DNA from: Oscillospiraceae bacterium
Lineage (GTDB): Bacteria; Bacillota; Clostridia; Oscillospirales; Ruminococcaceae
NCBI GenBank assembly: GCA_009777445.1
Contig: WRLV01000017.1
Location: 1-35,088, forward strand
Direction: 5' to 3'
Length of the DNA: 35,088 bases
Part shown: positions 1 through 8,500 of the stretch, one piece after another
Numbering within the stretch: the first letter of the stretch is position 1
How the letters are laid out: every line of letters begins with the position of its first letter
Made by a program: the position numbers and the translations under genes
Notes under the pieces: generated by a model
What the model was told of the DNA's origin: nothing
The model's database searches: none
Seen by the model: only the letters and a program-made list of their open reading frames with translations

Positions 1-1003
1 TGAAAATTTGTCTAAGTATTATGGGAATAAGAAAGCGGTCAATTCTATTTCTTTTAAGGCATCCGATGGGGAAATTCTCGGCTTTTTAGGGCCAAATGGG
101 GCAGGGAAGACCACCACAATGAATATGCTGACAGGATATATATCCGCTACAAGCGGCAGAGCCTTGATAAACGGAATAGACGTGCTTGAAAATCCTATAG
201 CGGCTAAGAGAAATTTAGGCTATCTGCCTGAAAATCCGCCGCTTTATCTTGATATGACGGTTGATGAATATCTAAGATTTGTGTATGAACTGAAAAAATG
301 TAAAATGCCGCGTAATTCTCATCTTGATGAGTTGAGAGAGCTTACAAATATTAACGATGTGAGAGGGCGACTGATTGCCAATTTGTCAAAGGGCTATCGC
401 CAGCGCGTGGGCATTGCCGGGGCGTTAGTCGGAAATCCAAAAGTTTTAATATTAGACGAGCCTACAGTCGGGCTTGACCCAAATCAAATCATAGAAATCA
501 GAAACCTCTTGAAACAATTGGGCAAAGACCATACTATGGTTATGTCATCACACATTCTCAGCGAAATAAAAGCGGTGTGCGACCGCATTGTCATCATAAA
601 CGAGGGTACAATAGCAGCAGACGACACCCCCGAAAACTTAACAAAAGAGCTGTCAGGCAACAACGCTTTGTTAGTCCGTGTTGAGGGAGAGCCACAGCGC
701 GTTTGTGAAGTTTTGAGGGAAATTGAGTCTCTTGACGAGATTAAAACAATGGACTCAACAGAACCAGGCGCGCATGACTATGAGTTGACAGCAAAAGTCC
801 CCGATATTCGTCGCGATGTGTCGGCTTTGCTTGCCGCTAATAACCTGCCGTTGCTTATGATGAAAACAAACGAGTTAACGCTTGAAGAAATATTTATCAA
901 ATTGACTAACACAAACGCAGCGGACATTCCAAAAGAAGAAGAAGAATCAGAAATTTGCGAAGAGATAGTCACTGATGAATTGCCGGAAAGTGAGGGTGAA
1001 TAA
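1..1003 (+). CDS. ABC exporter ATP-binding protein, GldA-like (5' end outside window)
   Basis: ATPase subunit of an ABC-2 type exporter; it would sit on the inner face of the membrane and drive the permease encoded next. The reading frame is open to the left edge (E-N-L before the first TTG at 8), so the true start lies upstream and only the first few residues are missing. Visible are Walker A GPNGAGKTTT, the signature region LSKGYRQRVG, Walker B VLILDEPT and the switch histidine in SSHI. About 110 residues follow the nucleotide-binding domain and end in an acidic tail rich in Glu. It overlaps the permease gene by one base (TAATG), so the two are translationally coupled. Together with the GldG-like and DUF4340 proteins downstream it forms the gliding-type ABC operon found in many non-gliding bacteria; the substrate is unknown. 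Confidence 0.93.
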   Translation, partial: ENLSKYYGNKKAVNSISFKASDGEILGFLGPNGAGKTTTMNMLTGYISATSGRALINGIDVLENPIAAKRNLGYLPENPPLYLDMTVDEYLRFVYELKKCKMPRNSHLDELRELTNINDVRGRLIANLSKGYRQRVGIAGALVGNPKVLILDEPTVGLDPNQIIEIRNLLKQLGKDHTMVMSSHILSEIKAVCDRIVIINEGTIAADDTPENLTKELSGNNALLVRVEGEPQRVCEVLREIESLDEIKTMDSTEPGAHDYELTAKVPDIRRDVSALLAANNLPLLMMKTNELTLEEIFIKLTNTNAADIPKEEEESEICEEIVTDELPESEGE

Positions 1004-1707
1004 TGATTAGTATATTTAAACGTGAGTTGAACGCTTATTTTTACTCACCTTTAGGTTATGTGTTTATTGCCATAAGTTTTGCAACGTCCGGGCTTTTCTT
1101 TTTCGATACGGCATTAAGTCGCGGCTCTACTGATATAAGAGGCGTGTACGAGTCTATGTATATTATCATAATGGTCACCATTCCGATATTGACTATGCGC
1201 CTAATGGCGGACGACAAGAAAAGGGGAACCGACCAGCTCTTACTCACATCTCCCGTTGGGCTGTTCTCACTTGTGTCGGGAAAATTTTTGGCGGCATATG
1301 TTGTCTTTATTATTGCCACGGCAATAATTCCGGGCTACGCCGTGGTTATGTCGTTTTATTCCCCCGTTGCATGGAAAATCATCTTAGGCTATTGGTTAGG
1401 GCTGTCTCTTGTGGGCGCGGTTTATGTCGCCTTAGGGGTTTTAATTTCAACCCTTACCGAAAATCAGATGATAGCGGCGATTGTCGGCATTATTCTTAAT
1501 ATAGTCATGCTCTTTATGAACTATTTAGCGGCACTTATACCCATTGCTATAATCAGGCAGGCAGTTCAGGCACTTTCACTTACCGAGCGATTTTCAGAGT
1601 TTACCTTAGGATTTTTCAGCCTATCGGGAGTGTTGTTTTTCCTGTCACTTACCTTTGTTTTTTTAGTATTGGCAACAAGATTAACAGAACGCCGAAGATG
1701 GGCGTGA
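1003..1707 (+). CDS. ABC-2 type permease, GldF-like
   Basis: Integral membrane subunit of the exporter. The 234-residue protein has an N-terminal segment typical of ABC-2 permeases (FKRELNAYFYSPLGYVF) and about six hydrophobic stretches, near residues 15-35, 48-66, 95-120, 130-152, 158-185 and 205-228. The loop RLMADDKKRGTDQLLLTSPV is the coupling region that contacts the ATPase in this family. The start codon overlaps the stop of the ATPase gene. The gene ends where a large inverted heptamer repeat begins. The ABC-2 fold is clear, while the transported compound cannot be inferred. Confidence 0.92.
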   Translation: MISIFKRELNAYFYSPLGYVFIAISFATSGLFFFDTALSRGSTDIRGVYESMYIIIMVTIPILTMRLMADDKKRGTDQLLLTSPVGLFSLVSGKFLAAYVVFIIATAIIPGYAVVMSFYSPVAWKIILGYWLGLSLVGAVYVALGVLISTLTENQMIAAIVGIILNIVMLFMNYLAALIPIAIIRQAVQALSLTERFSEFTLGFFSLSGVLFFLSLTFVFLVLATRLTERRRWA

Positions 1708-1709
1708 CG

Positions 1710-1857
1710 GACAATTGACAATGTACAATTGACAATTGACAATGGTGGTGTCGCTATCGCGACTTATTAGAATTTATTATCAATTGCCATAAATAAAATC
1801 CGTCGCCGTCAGGCGACACAATAATTGTCAATTGTACATTGTCAATTGTCAATTGTC
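1710..1857. repeat. Inverted pair of five-heptamer repeats forming a 148-bp MITE-like element
   Basis: Five heptamers (GACAATT, GACAATG, TACAATT, GACAATT, GACAATG) occupy 1710-1744. Their reverse complement, five heptamers shifted by one unit, occupies 1823-1857. The arms extend inward to GTGTCGC at 1748-1754 and GCGACAC at 1813-1819, giving a terminal inverted repeat of roughly 45 bp around an AT-rich core of about 60 bp. The element lies inside the exporter operon between the permease and GldG-like genes. In RNA it would fold into a long hairpin just before the next ribosome binding site. Related heptamer blocks occur at 13905, 20295 and 34814. No coding sequence is seen in it. Confidence 0.85.
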
Positions 1858-1869
1858 ATGGGAGGGGCT

Positions 1870-3381
1870 ATGTATAATTTTAGAAAATTGAAGTATGGTG
1901 GGTTTTCTTTGTTTATTACGGTTGTTATTATAACGGCTGTGGTGCTTTTGAATGTTATTGTTGAGCTTTTGTCTGAGCGGCTTGATGTCCGAATTGACCT
2001 TACCGATAATATGCTGTTTTCTGTTGAGGACTCTACTGTTGAATATTTGAGGAATTTAAACAGCGATATAAAACTTACGATTACTAATAATGAAGAGGAT
2101 TTTAAATCGTCAAACATGAGTTCGGACAGTCTTTATTATTCACAAATGAATGAAATTGTGAGGGTTTTCGCTCAAAGTTCAGACACAATCACGGTAGAAT
2201 ATGTTGATTTATTAAGAAACCCTGCCTTCGCAGGGCGATATGACACTACCTTAACCCCTTATAATATTATTGTCGAATCGGCTGTCACATCAAGGTATAA
2301 AATACTCACACCAAATGAATATTTAGATATAAAATACTTCTCTGCTGATGGCAGCCCTATTTCAGAACGCGATGCACAAATGCACATGGCATTTAACAGC
2401 CCCGTGTATCAAGATATAAGCGCAGCGGCAGAGCAGGCTATTCTCTCTGCTATTATGTCGGTTAGTGACGAAACGCCGACACGAGTAGCGTTCAGTGCGG
2501 GTTATGGTGAGGATAAACCTTCTCATGAAGCGTTTAGGCAAATTTTAGAAGACAACGCCTTTCTTGTTGAGGAGTTAGATTTAAATCTAACCACTCAAAT
2601 AGATGATAAGCTTAACATTTTAATTTTGTTTGCCCCCGAACACGACTACAGCAACGATGTCTTGAACGAACTTGAGCGTTGGTTAGAAGAGAGCCAAGAT
2701 AAAACGCTTGTGTTTGTCCCCGGGCTTCAAAATACACGTCTTGTTAATACTGACAGGTTTCTTGCCGAATGGGGGTTGGCGGTTGCACACGAACTTATCT
2801 GGCAGACTGATTTAAGATACGCCGCTAACGACCAAATTCAATACCTTAAAGCAGTCGGTGAGTTTTCTAAAGGGTTTGAAGAAGACAGATTTTTGGGGCT
2901 TTTCGTCCGTGCGGTTGAGCAATTACGCACCCCGGGCGTGATTGCCGAGACGCTTTTAGAGTCGTTTGACGGAGCAATAAAAATCCCGCTCGAACCGCCC
3001 GATTGGGTTGAAAGCGAGCAGGACGAACAGGAATATTTCAGCACACTGCCACGTGGTGTTTATTCCGTCGCCGCTCAAAGTGCCAGGGTGGGAGTGCGCG
3101 GCGAGAACGGTCGCCTGTTAGTGTTCGGAAGCCCGTTGCTTTTCGATGAGTCGCTGTTAGTGGCGGAACAATACAGCCACGCCGAATATTTTATTAACGT
3201 TTTCAACACGCTAAGCGGAAAAGATGTGACGGTAACGTTAGCCCCTAAAGCGTTTCGCCTTCCCGCCTTAGACATTCCGGCAGCTGATGTGCGCAATTTA
3301 ACGCTCATATTCTGCTTAGCTCTCCCCTTAGCCGTCTTGATTTTGGGAATGTTTGTTTGGATTAGGAGAAAAAGAAAATGA
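1870..3381 (+). CDS. GldG-like ABC exporter accessory protein
   Basis: Extracytoplasmic auxiliary subunit of the gliding-type ABC exporter (ABC_transp_aux family). One transmembrane helix lies near residues 14-35 and another at the C terminus (LTLIFCLALPLAVLILGMFV), followed by the basic end RRKRK, so the long central part faces outward. The region DEKPTRVAFSAGYGED-like to LNILILFAPEHDYS resembles the auxiliary domain in which N- and C-terminal halves form an alpha/beta fold. I chose the ATG at 1870 because GGGAGG lies just before it. In-frame starts at 1825 and 1858 fall within or at the edge of the heptamer repeat and have no ribosome binding site. The 3' end overlaps the next gene by four bases (ATGA). 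Confidence 0.87.
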   Translation: MYNFRKLKYGGFSLFITVVIITAVVLLNVIVELLSERLDVRIDLTDNMLFSVEDSTVEYLRNLNSDIKLTITNNEEDFKSSNMSSDSLYYSQMNEIVRVFAQSSDTITVEYVDLLRNPAFAGRYDTTLTPYNIIVESAVTSRYKILTPNEYLDIKYFSADGSPISERDAQMHMAFNSPVYQDISAAAEQAILSAIMSVSDETPTRVAFSAGYGEDKPSHEAFRQILEDNAFLVEELDLNLTTQIDDKLNILILFAPEHDYSNDVLNELERWLEESQDKTLVFVPGLQNTRLVNTDRFLAEWGLAVAHELIWQTDLRYAANDQIQYLKAVGEFSKGFEEDRFLGLFVRAVEQLRTPGVIAETLLESFDGAIKIPLEPPDWVESEQDEQEYFSTLPRGVYSVAAQSARVGVRGENGRLLVFGSPLLFDESLLVAEQYSHAEYFINVFNTLSGKDVTVTLAPKAFRLPALDIPAADVRNLTLIFCLALPLAVLILGMFVWIRRKRK

Positions 3382-4727
3382 GCAAAGTTAAAATCGTTAT
3401 ATTTTCAATGCTCGCTCTTTTGGTTTTGGGTGGAATTTTGTTGGTGCTGTTAATCACCGCTCCTACAGATATTGAAACGCCGCCCGAAGTTATAAACCAT
3501 TCTTCCACTATTCCTCTGATGGGAAGAGATTTAGATGAGATTGAAACCGTTGAAATAACTAATCAGATGAGCAGTTACACAATCCAAAAAAATAGAACAA
3601 AAACCGACGAATATTACATTGAAAGTTTTGGCGACTCTGTAAAGACAAATCAAGCTGAATTTTCAAAGAACCTCGGTTATTTAGCACTGCTTCCCGCAAA
3701 TGAGTTGGTGGAAGAAAATGCCGATTTAGATAAATACGGCTTGAAAACGCCGTTGGCTTCAATCAACGTTTACTTTGACGATGATTCTTATACCCTTAAA
3801 ATCGGGCTTCAAACAGGCAACCTCAGTTATATTTCAATCAATGACGAGAAAAGTGTTTATGTAATCGACGGATTTAAAGTCGCCCCACTTTTGTCAGACG
3901 AGTTAAGTTATGTTGAGAGGAATGTCTTTCAGCATAGCGGCGAGGCGTTCAGCAGACTTGAAGTCGTTGGAACTTATGACGAACCCATTGTTATAACGCC
4001 CGGAGATAGGGGTGGCTATTTGATGAGCGAACCTGTGCGCGCAATGTTGCACCCCGACAACAGCGTTGACTATATCAACAGTTTATTTAATCTAACAGCG
4101 GATTCTGTTGCTTTCGTGTCTAATTCTGCCGGCAAAACTCTTGATAAAGAAACTGCTGATTATATTGTTTCGGCGCGCTTAGAAGACGAGTCCGAGTTAG
4201 TTTTGTTTATCGGCGAAAAAACAGACGAAGGATATTACGCCACATCAAATACGGCACCTGGCGTTATGTTCATAGTGAACGAACATAATCTGCCGTGGGT
4301 GACATCAACAATTGAGGATATTATCATGGGTGTTGCCTTAATGCCGTATATTTTTGATTTGAGCGAGTTTTCTGTTGAAGCCGACGAGAGAGTTATATCC
4401 ATAACCGTTGTGGGTGATGAGCTTAACGAGGAATTTCTTTATAACGATGAAGTTGTTTTGCCGCCCGAACGTGCTAAAGAGCTGTATAGATTCATGATAA
4501 GTGCACAAGCTGAAAGTGTCTACACTAAAGCGACACAGGGGGCGAGATTGGCGCGCTTCACCTATCGTTATGAAGACACGACCCAACCCGATGATATAGT
4601 CGAGTTTTTCCGTGCAGATGACAGGGGACTGATTATCAGCATTAACGGAAAGCCAAGTTTCAGATGTCGCGAAACCTATCTTGACGGGCTTATACAAAGC
4701 ATGAATGATTTTTTGACCAGTTCCTAA
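3378..4727 (+). CDS. DUF4340 domain protein of the exporter operon
   Basis: A 449-residue protein with one N-terminal transmembrane helix (residues 7-27) and a long outward-facing part. The repeated pattern of ETVEITNQMSSYTIQK, DKYGLKTPLASINVYF and TLKIGLQTG matches the DUF4340 family, which accompanies GldG-like proteins in bacterial operons of this kind. Its biochemical role is not established. It overlaps the upstream gene by four bases, so it belongs to the same transcription and translation unit and is probably an extracellular component of the same exporter. It is the last gene of this operon. Confidence 0.88.
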   Translation: MSKVKIVIFSMLALLVLGGILLVLLITAPTDIETPPEVINHSSTIPLMGRDLDEIETVEITNQMSSYTIQKNRTKTDEYYIESFGDSVKTNQAEFSKNLGYLALLPANELVEENADLDKYGLKTPLASINVYFDDDSYTLKIGLQTGNLSYISINDEKSVYVIDGFKVAPLLSDELSYVERNVFQHSGEAFSRLEVVGTYDEPIVITPGDRGGYLMSEPVRAMLHPDNSVDYINSLFNLTADSVAFVSNSAGKTLDKETADYIVSARLEDESELVLFIGEKTDEGYYATSNTAPGVMFIVNEHNLPWVTSTIEDIIMGVALMPYIFDLSEFSVEADERVISITVVGDELNEEFLYNDEVVLPPERAKELYRFMISAQAESVYTKATQGARLARFTYRYEDTTQPDDIVEFFRADDRGLIISINGKPSFRCRETYLDGLIQSMNDFLTSS

Positions 4728-4733
4728 GCGAGC

Positions 4734-4749
4734 AAATGTTTGAACATTT
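4734..4749. other. 16-bp dyad upstream of the toxin-antitoxin genes
   Basis: The sequence AAATGTT-TG-AACATTT is a perfect seven-base inverted repeat, seven bases after the DUF4340 stop codon and about 60 bases before mntA. No T-tract follows, so it is not a good terminator. It could be an operator for the toxin-antitoxin operon, but no clear -35/-10 pair was found beside it. Function is inference only. Confidence 0.35.
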
Positions 4750-4809
4750 CAGCAACATTTATATTCAAAGCCGCGTTACAATTGTGTTTTTGAGAGGAGA
4801 ATAAATAAC

Positions 4810-5118
4810 ATGGAACGAATTTACAGCATTGATGAGTTACGGGGACTATTATACCCTGTGTTTGCATCATATCCTGTTCGCAAAGCTACATTGTTTGGCT
4901 CATATGCGAGAAGAGATGCCGACAGCGGCAGTGATTTAGACATTGTTATTGATAGCGGCGGCAATCTTCGTGGATTTAACTTTTTTGGATTGCTTGGCGA
5001 CATCGTTGAAACGCTTGACAAGCGGGTGGACTTGCTTGATGAACGTGGAATACACAACGATAGCCCGGTTCGGTTTGCCTTACAAAAAGAGGGGATAGCA
5101 TTGTATGAAAAATCGTGA
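4810..5118 (+). CDS. mntA: MntA-type nucleotidyltransferase antitoxin
   Basis: A 102-residue minimal nucleotidyltransferase. The family motif GSx10DxD is present (G30-S31 and D42-L43-D44 in GSYARRDADSGSDLD), with a third acidic candidate in KRVDLLD. In characterised systems MntA transfers AMP groups from ATP to a tyrosine of the HEPN toxin HepT and so silences it. The start follows a GAGAGGAGAA ribosome binding site. The gene overlaps the toxin gene by 14 bases, the usual arrangement. All catalytic residues appear intact, so an active antitoxin is expected. Confidence 0.9.
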   Translation: MERIYSIDELRGLLYPVFASYPVRKATLFGSYARRDADSGSDLDIVIDSGGNLRGFNFFGLLGDIVETLDKRVDLLDERGIHNDSPVRFALQKEGIALYEKS

Positions 5119-5452
5119 CATTAAAATTATCGAGAAATTTCTTGAGCATATCGAAGATGTCAAAGATTTCGTGGGGAACTCTAATTGTGCTGAATTTATG
5201 TCTAACAAGAAGGATATGATGGCGACTGCATTTGCTATTGCACAAATCGGCGAACTGACAATGCAAATATCTGATGAGGTAAAAGTAATATTACAAGAGG
5301 TTGATTGGCGTGGGATTAAGGGTTTCCGCAACTGGCTTATCCACAATTACGAAAAAGTGGAATTGCCGGCGTTTTGGGACGTGATTAAAAACGACCTACC
5401 TGAGCTTGAAACACGATTGAAAGATTTTTTGAAGAGAAAGGAAACGTTTTAA
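5105..5452 (+). CDS. hepT: HepT-type HEPN ribonuclease toxin
   Basis: A 115-residue all-helical HEPN (DUF86) protein. The active-site motif R-x4-H-x-Y is complete (R75, H80 and Y82 in RNWLIHNY). In studied HepT proteins the arginine and histidine carry out RNA cleavage, and the tyrosine is the residue AMPylated by MntA. The ATG at 5105 lies inside the end of mntA with GAGGGG upstream, giving translational coupling. The combination of intact toxin and intact antitoxin points to a functional type VII toxin-antitoxin pair. Confidence 0.9.
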   Translation: MKNRDIKIIEKFLEHIEDVKDFVGNSNCAEFMSNKKDMMATAFAIAQIGELTMQISDEVKVILQEVDWRGIKGFRNWLIHNYEKVELPAFWDVIKNDLPELETRLKDFLKRKETF

Positions 5453-5725
5453 ATGGAAAAAAAATTCGCTATGTACAAGGGTTATCCCTTAGTGCGCAAG
5501 GGTAATCAGATTTATTATGGCAATATGTCAGATGAGTATGTTTGCATGATTAGCATTTTATCGACAAAAAAAGTCAAAGATTTAGAAGTCGCCGATAATT
5601 TAAAGGTGATGTTGGCTTTGACCTCTGAGAGAGATGCCGCAAGCATGATTGTGAGGAACACCGACCGCAATAACCTGTATGATGCCTTAGAAGTTTCATA
5701 CAATTGGCTTAACAAAACAAAATAA
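5453..5725 (+). CDS. Small conserved-looking protein, third gene of the toxin-antitoxin operon
   Basis: A 90-residue soluble protein whose ATG directly follows the hepT stop codon, preceded by the GAGAGGAAA-type site inside the end of hepT. It starts MEKKFAMYKGYPLVRKGNQI and contains ILSTKKVKDLEVADNL, which I recognise only as the style of a small protein common in Clostridia. It has no signal peptide, transmembrane segment or catalytic motif that I can name. The tight spacing suggests co-transcription with mntA-hepT. It could be an independent housekeeping gene or an accessory to the toxin; neither is shown by the sequence. Confidence 0.72.
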   Translation: MEKKFAMYKGYPLVRKGNQIYYGNMSDEYVCMISILSTKKVKDLEVADNLKVMLALTSERDAASMIVRNTDRNNLYDALEVSYNWLNKTK

Positions 5726-5779
5726 TTATAAAAATAATTAGTAAAATTTCACATAAACGTGTAAATTTTTACGCAGCTA

Positions 5780-5808
5780 TTGCACTTCTCAAAAATTTAT
5801 GATATAAT
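5780..5808 (+). promoter_or_regulatory. Promoter of the lipoprotein/Sia operon
   Basis: TTGCAC at 5780-5785, a 17-base spacer, and TATAAT at 5803-5808 form a housekeeping sigma-type promoter. Transcription would start near 5815, about 38 bases before the lipoprotein ATG. An imperfect AT-rich hairpin at 5741-5772 precedes it and may separate it from the toxin-antitoxin operon. There is no SAM riboswitch, T-box or other recognisable riboswitch in the leader. Confidence 0.75.
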
Positions 5809-5852
5809 GTCTTTGAATATATTTTGAATATATTTCTTGAGGAGGGGGGACT

Positions 5853-6758
5853 ATGATTCGTAAAAACGGTATTTTCGCTTTAATAATGGCATTTATAGTG
5901 TCCATTGCCGGTTTGTTGTCAACGGGTTGCTTTGCAACACCGGGCGTTGCTCTTCCCAGAGTTTCTGATTATTACAAAGAGCGAGTGGTTGTTGAGCGAA
6001 AAGAGTTGAGGGTTGGGCTTACTTCCGGCTCTTATGGTGAGATGTTTAACGAAATTATCGCGCCTTTGCTCAACGAAAAGGGGTATACTTTTGAGTTGGT
6101 TTACTATGATAACGTCATACTCCCGAATTTCGATTTAGCCGAGGGTAAGATTGATTTAAACATCTTTCAAAACATAAAATATCTGAATACCCATAAATTC
6201 GCTAACGATAACGACTTGGCGATTCAAGCAATCACCGAGATTCCAACGGCACCGATGGCTGTTTATTCTCGCGAACACAATTCTTTTAGTTCGCTCAGAA
6301 GAGGGGCGACGGTTTCTATCCCCTCTGATGCCACAAATAAGGCGAGGGCGTTAAAATTGTTAGAGAGCGCGCGGCTTATAAAAATTGACCCGTTTATAGA
6401 CAAATCGAAGGCAACCGAGAACGATTTAATAGAAAATAGATTAGAGTTAGAATTTATCACGGCTGATATGAATAAACTTCCTATTACCCTTAATTATTGT
6501 GACATTTCGGTTATAGCGGGAAGTTATGCAATTTCTGACAATTTAAACTTGTCTGATGCTTTGATTGTTGAAGACCGATATGACGATGACTATAAGAACG
6601 TGATTGTAGTGCGAAACGAGGATATAGGAGAGCAGTTTTCGTTAGACATAATAGATGCCGTTTACTCAATCGAGTTTTTTAATCAAATCACCGCCGATGA
6701 CAGCAAGTATAAAGAATACGCATATCCGCGACATTTCTATAAGATGACTAATCAATAG
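5853..6758 (+). CDS. NlpA/MetQ-family substrate-binding lipoprotein, orphan
   Basis: Predicted exported lipoprotein with a basic start, a hydrophobic helix at residues 7-25 and a lipobox-like LSTGC with the lipidated cysteine at 26. The body resembles the MetQ/NlpA binding-protein fold: LRVGLTSGSYGEMFNEIIAP at the beginning, IDLNIFQNIKYLNTH matching the family's YFQHxxYL-like segment, and VSIPSDATNKARALKLL matching the conserved IPNDxxNxxRAL segment. Family members bind methionine or its analogues and feed MetN/MetI. No metN or metI lies nearby; instead the gene shares a promoter with a Sia-type phosphatase 41 bases downstream. It may therefore act as a ligand sensor for that pathway. AGGAGGGGGG precedes the ATG. 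Confidence 0.85.
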   Translation: MIRKNGIFALIMAFIVSIAGLLSTGCFATPGVALPRVSDYYKERVVVERKELRVGLTSGSYGEMFNEIIAPLLNEKGYTFELVYYDNVILPNFDLAEGKIDLNIFQNIKYLNTHKFANDNDLAIQAITEIPTAPMAVYSREHNSFSSLRRGATVSIPSDATNKARALKLLESARLIKIDPFIDKSKATENDLIENRLELEFITADMNKLPITLNYCDISVIAGSYAISDNLNLSDALIVEDRYDDDYKNVIVVRNEDIGEQFSLDIIDAVYSIEFFNQITADDSKYKEYAYPRHFYKMTNQ

Positions 6759-6799
6759 TTTTTCGCAAATATAATTGCAAGAATGGGGGTGTTTGAGCT

Positions 6800-8449
6800 T
6801 TGAAAGTATCGCAAAAACTGCGCATTGGCTTTGCTGTTGTTATTTTAATCGCAATGTTCATGAGCATTGCCGGTATAGTCGGAATGAATAATATTTACCG
6901 TTCAGGGCGCGATATGTATGAAAAGCAAGTGGCGGCTCTTGAGCTGTTAGGCGTTGCCACCGAAAAATTCAAACAACTCCAGATTGAAATTAAGAGAGTA
7001 ATTATTTGCGGATTTTACGATGATATGAGAGAAGCAATTGACTCTAAAAATGACTTTGAAAAAGGGGTTGAAGAGTTTCGGCTCATTATGCTTGAAGTCC
7101 GTGGGTTAGAAGACGATGAAATTCCCGAGAATTTGCTTCAATTCTACGAGTTAATTGACGCGAAATTTGAAAATGAATATCTGCCAATTGCCCGCGAAAC
7201 AATAGACATGTCGATAGGCGACATGCCGGACCACTTTAACAAGTTATATATAAACGTTAAATTAAACTCTTTGAACTATACCACTGATGTAGTTAACGAC
7301 CTTATGTTGGGTCTTATGAGGTTTAAGTCAATCCAGGTTGACATAGCGAGTCAGGAGAATGCCGAAATAACGCAAGATGTTGTTGTGCTTCAAGTCTTTT
7401 TGATTATCATGACAATAATCGCGGCAGTCATTATAACGAGAATTATCATAAGAGATATTGCAGAGCCGCTTAACGAAGCGTCGGCTGTTTTGCAAAACAT
7501 TTCAGGCGGAAACTTTGATGTGAGAATAAAAGGCTATTATAAAGGCGAGTTTAACAACATGAAGGAGACAATCAACGATGCTGCCAAGAAACTTTTAGTT
7601 TTGTTTGATGAAAAAGCAAAAGCTGAACAATCAGAATTTACCTCAAAGCTGACGGCAGAAAAGGCAGTGGCGGCGAAAGAGGCCGTATTAGACAGTATCA
7701 TATACGCCAGCAAAATTCAAAAGAACCTTATTGCCAACGATGCTGTTTTCAAGAGGGTGTTCACAGACTATTCGGTGACCTGGAAACCGCGTGATGTGGT
7801 TGGAGGAGACATCTATTGGCTTAAAGAGTTTGAAGAAGGGGCAGTTCTTTGTGTTTGTGACTGCACAGGGCATGGAACGCCGGGTGCGTTGTTGACCATG
7901 TTAGTGGTTTCGGCATTCGAGTCGCAGGTTAACAACAAAAATTATAAAGATACGGCTGAAATTATCTGGCTGTTAGAAAGAAAATTAGTCGGTGTTTTAA
8001 ATGTTGATTCCGGTGTGCAAGAAGCCGGAGCTTCAGACATTAAAGATGGATGTGACTTGGCTGTTTTATACATCTCTAAAAGCGGGGAAGTTTCAATTTC
8101 ATCGGCTAACACCCATGTTTTTATCAGCAACGGTAAAGACATTACCCAAATAAAAGGGCAAAAACTATATGTCGGCGAGGGTAAAATCAAGAGCAAAGAA
8201 GACATAAAAGTAACTCAAATCGAACCTAATTCCGACAACAAGTTTTATATTGCTTCAGACGGGCTTTATGACCAAATGGGGGGAACTCCACCGCGACCTT
8301 TCGGGTATAGGCGGTTTAAAGAAATAATACTCAATTTTCATGGTGACAGCCAACAAAATATCTGCACTAAGATATGGAAGGCTTTTGAGGAATATCAAGG
8401 CACTCAAATGAGAAGGGATGATGTTGAACTTATATCATTTAAAATATAA
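6800..8449 (+). CDS. SiaA-like membrane PP2C/SpoIIE phosphatase with HAMP domain
   Basis: A 549-residue sensor phosphatase. Transmembrane helix 1 is at residues 9-29, a helical extracytoplasmic sensor of about 160 residues follows, transmembrane helix 2 is near 195-217, HAMP near 218-270, and a short coiled coil leads to a PP2C/SpoIIE domain from about 290 to the end. Metal-ligand motifs are intact: RDVVGGDIYW, CDCTGHGTPGALLTM, ASDGLYDQMGG and the terminal DDVEL. In Pseudomonas aeruginosa SiaA has this architecture and dephosphorylates SiaC. The start is TTG at 6800, eight bases after GGGGGTG. Products resembling the other three Sia proteins follow in the same operon, which makes the assignment strong. 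Confidence 0.9.
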   Translation: MKVSQKLRIGFAVVILIAMFMSIAGIVGMNNIYRSGRDMYEKQVAALELLGVATEKFKQLQIEIKRVIICGFYDDMREAIDSKNDFEKGVEEFRLIMLEVRGLEDDEIPENLLQFYELIDAKFENEYLPIARETIDMSIGDMPDHFNKLYINVKLNSLNYTTDVVNDLMLGLMRFKSIQVDIASQENAEITQDVVVLQVFLIIMTIIAAVIITRIIIRDIAEPLNEASAVLQNISGGNFDVRIKGYYKGEFNNMKETINDAAKKLLVLFDEKAKAEQSEFTSKLTAEKAVAAKEAVLDSIIYASKIQKNLIANDAVFKRVFTDYSVTWKPRDVVGGDIYWLKEFEEGAVLCVCDCTGHGTPGALLTMLVVSAFESQVNNKNYKDTAEIIWLLERKLVGVLNVDSGVQEAGASDIKDGCDLAVLYISKSGEVSISSANTHVFISNGKDITQIKGQKLYVGEGKIKSKEDIKVTQIEPNSDNKFYIASDGLYDQMGGTPPRPFGYRRFKEIILNFHGDSQQNICTKIWKAFEEYQGTQMRRDDVELISFKI

Positions 8450-8500
8450 GCAATCTAAAATGTGATTTACGCTGAACGCAGAAAGGCACGGTCTTAAGAT

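Noticed and set aside
1825-1869. Longer N terminus for the GldG-like protein
   Set aside because: These codons are read from the heptamer repeat (SIVHCQLSIV) and no ribosome binding site precedes them.
5726-5852. SAM riboswitch or T-box before the MetQ-like gene
   Set aside because: The leader after the promoter is only about 38 bases and AT rich; there is no room for either structure.
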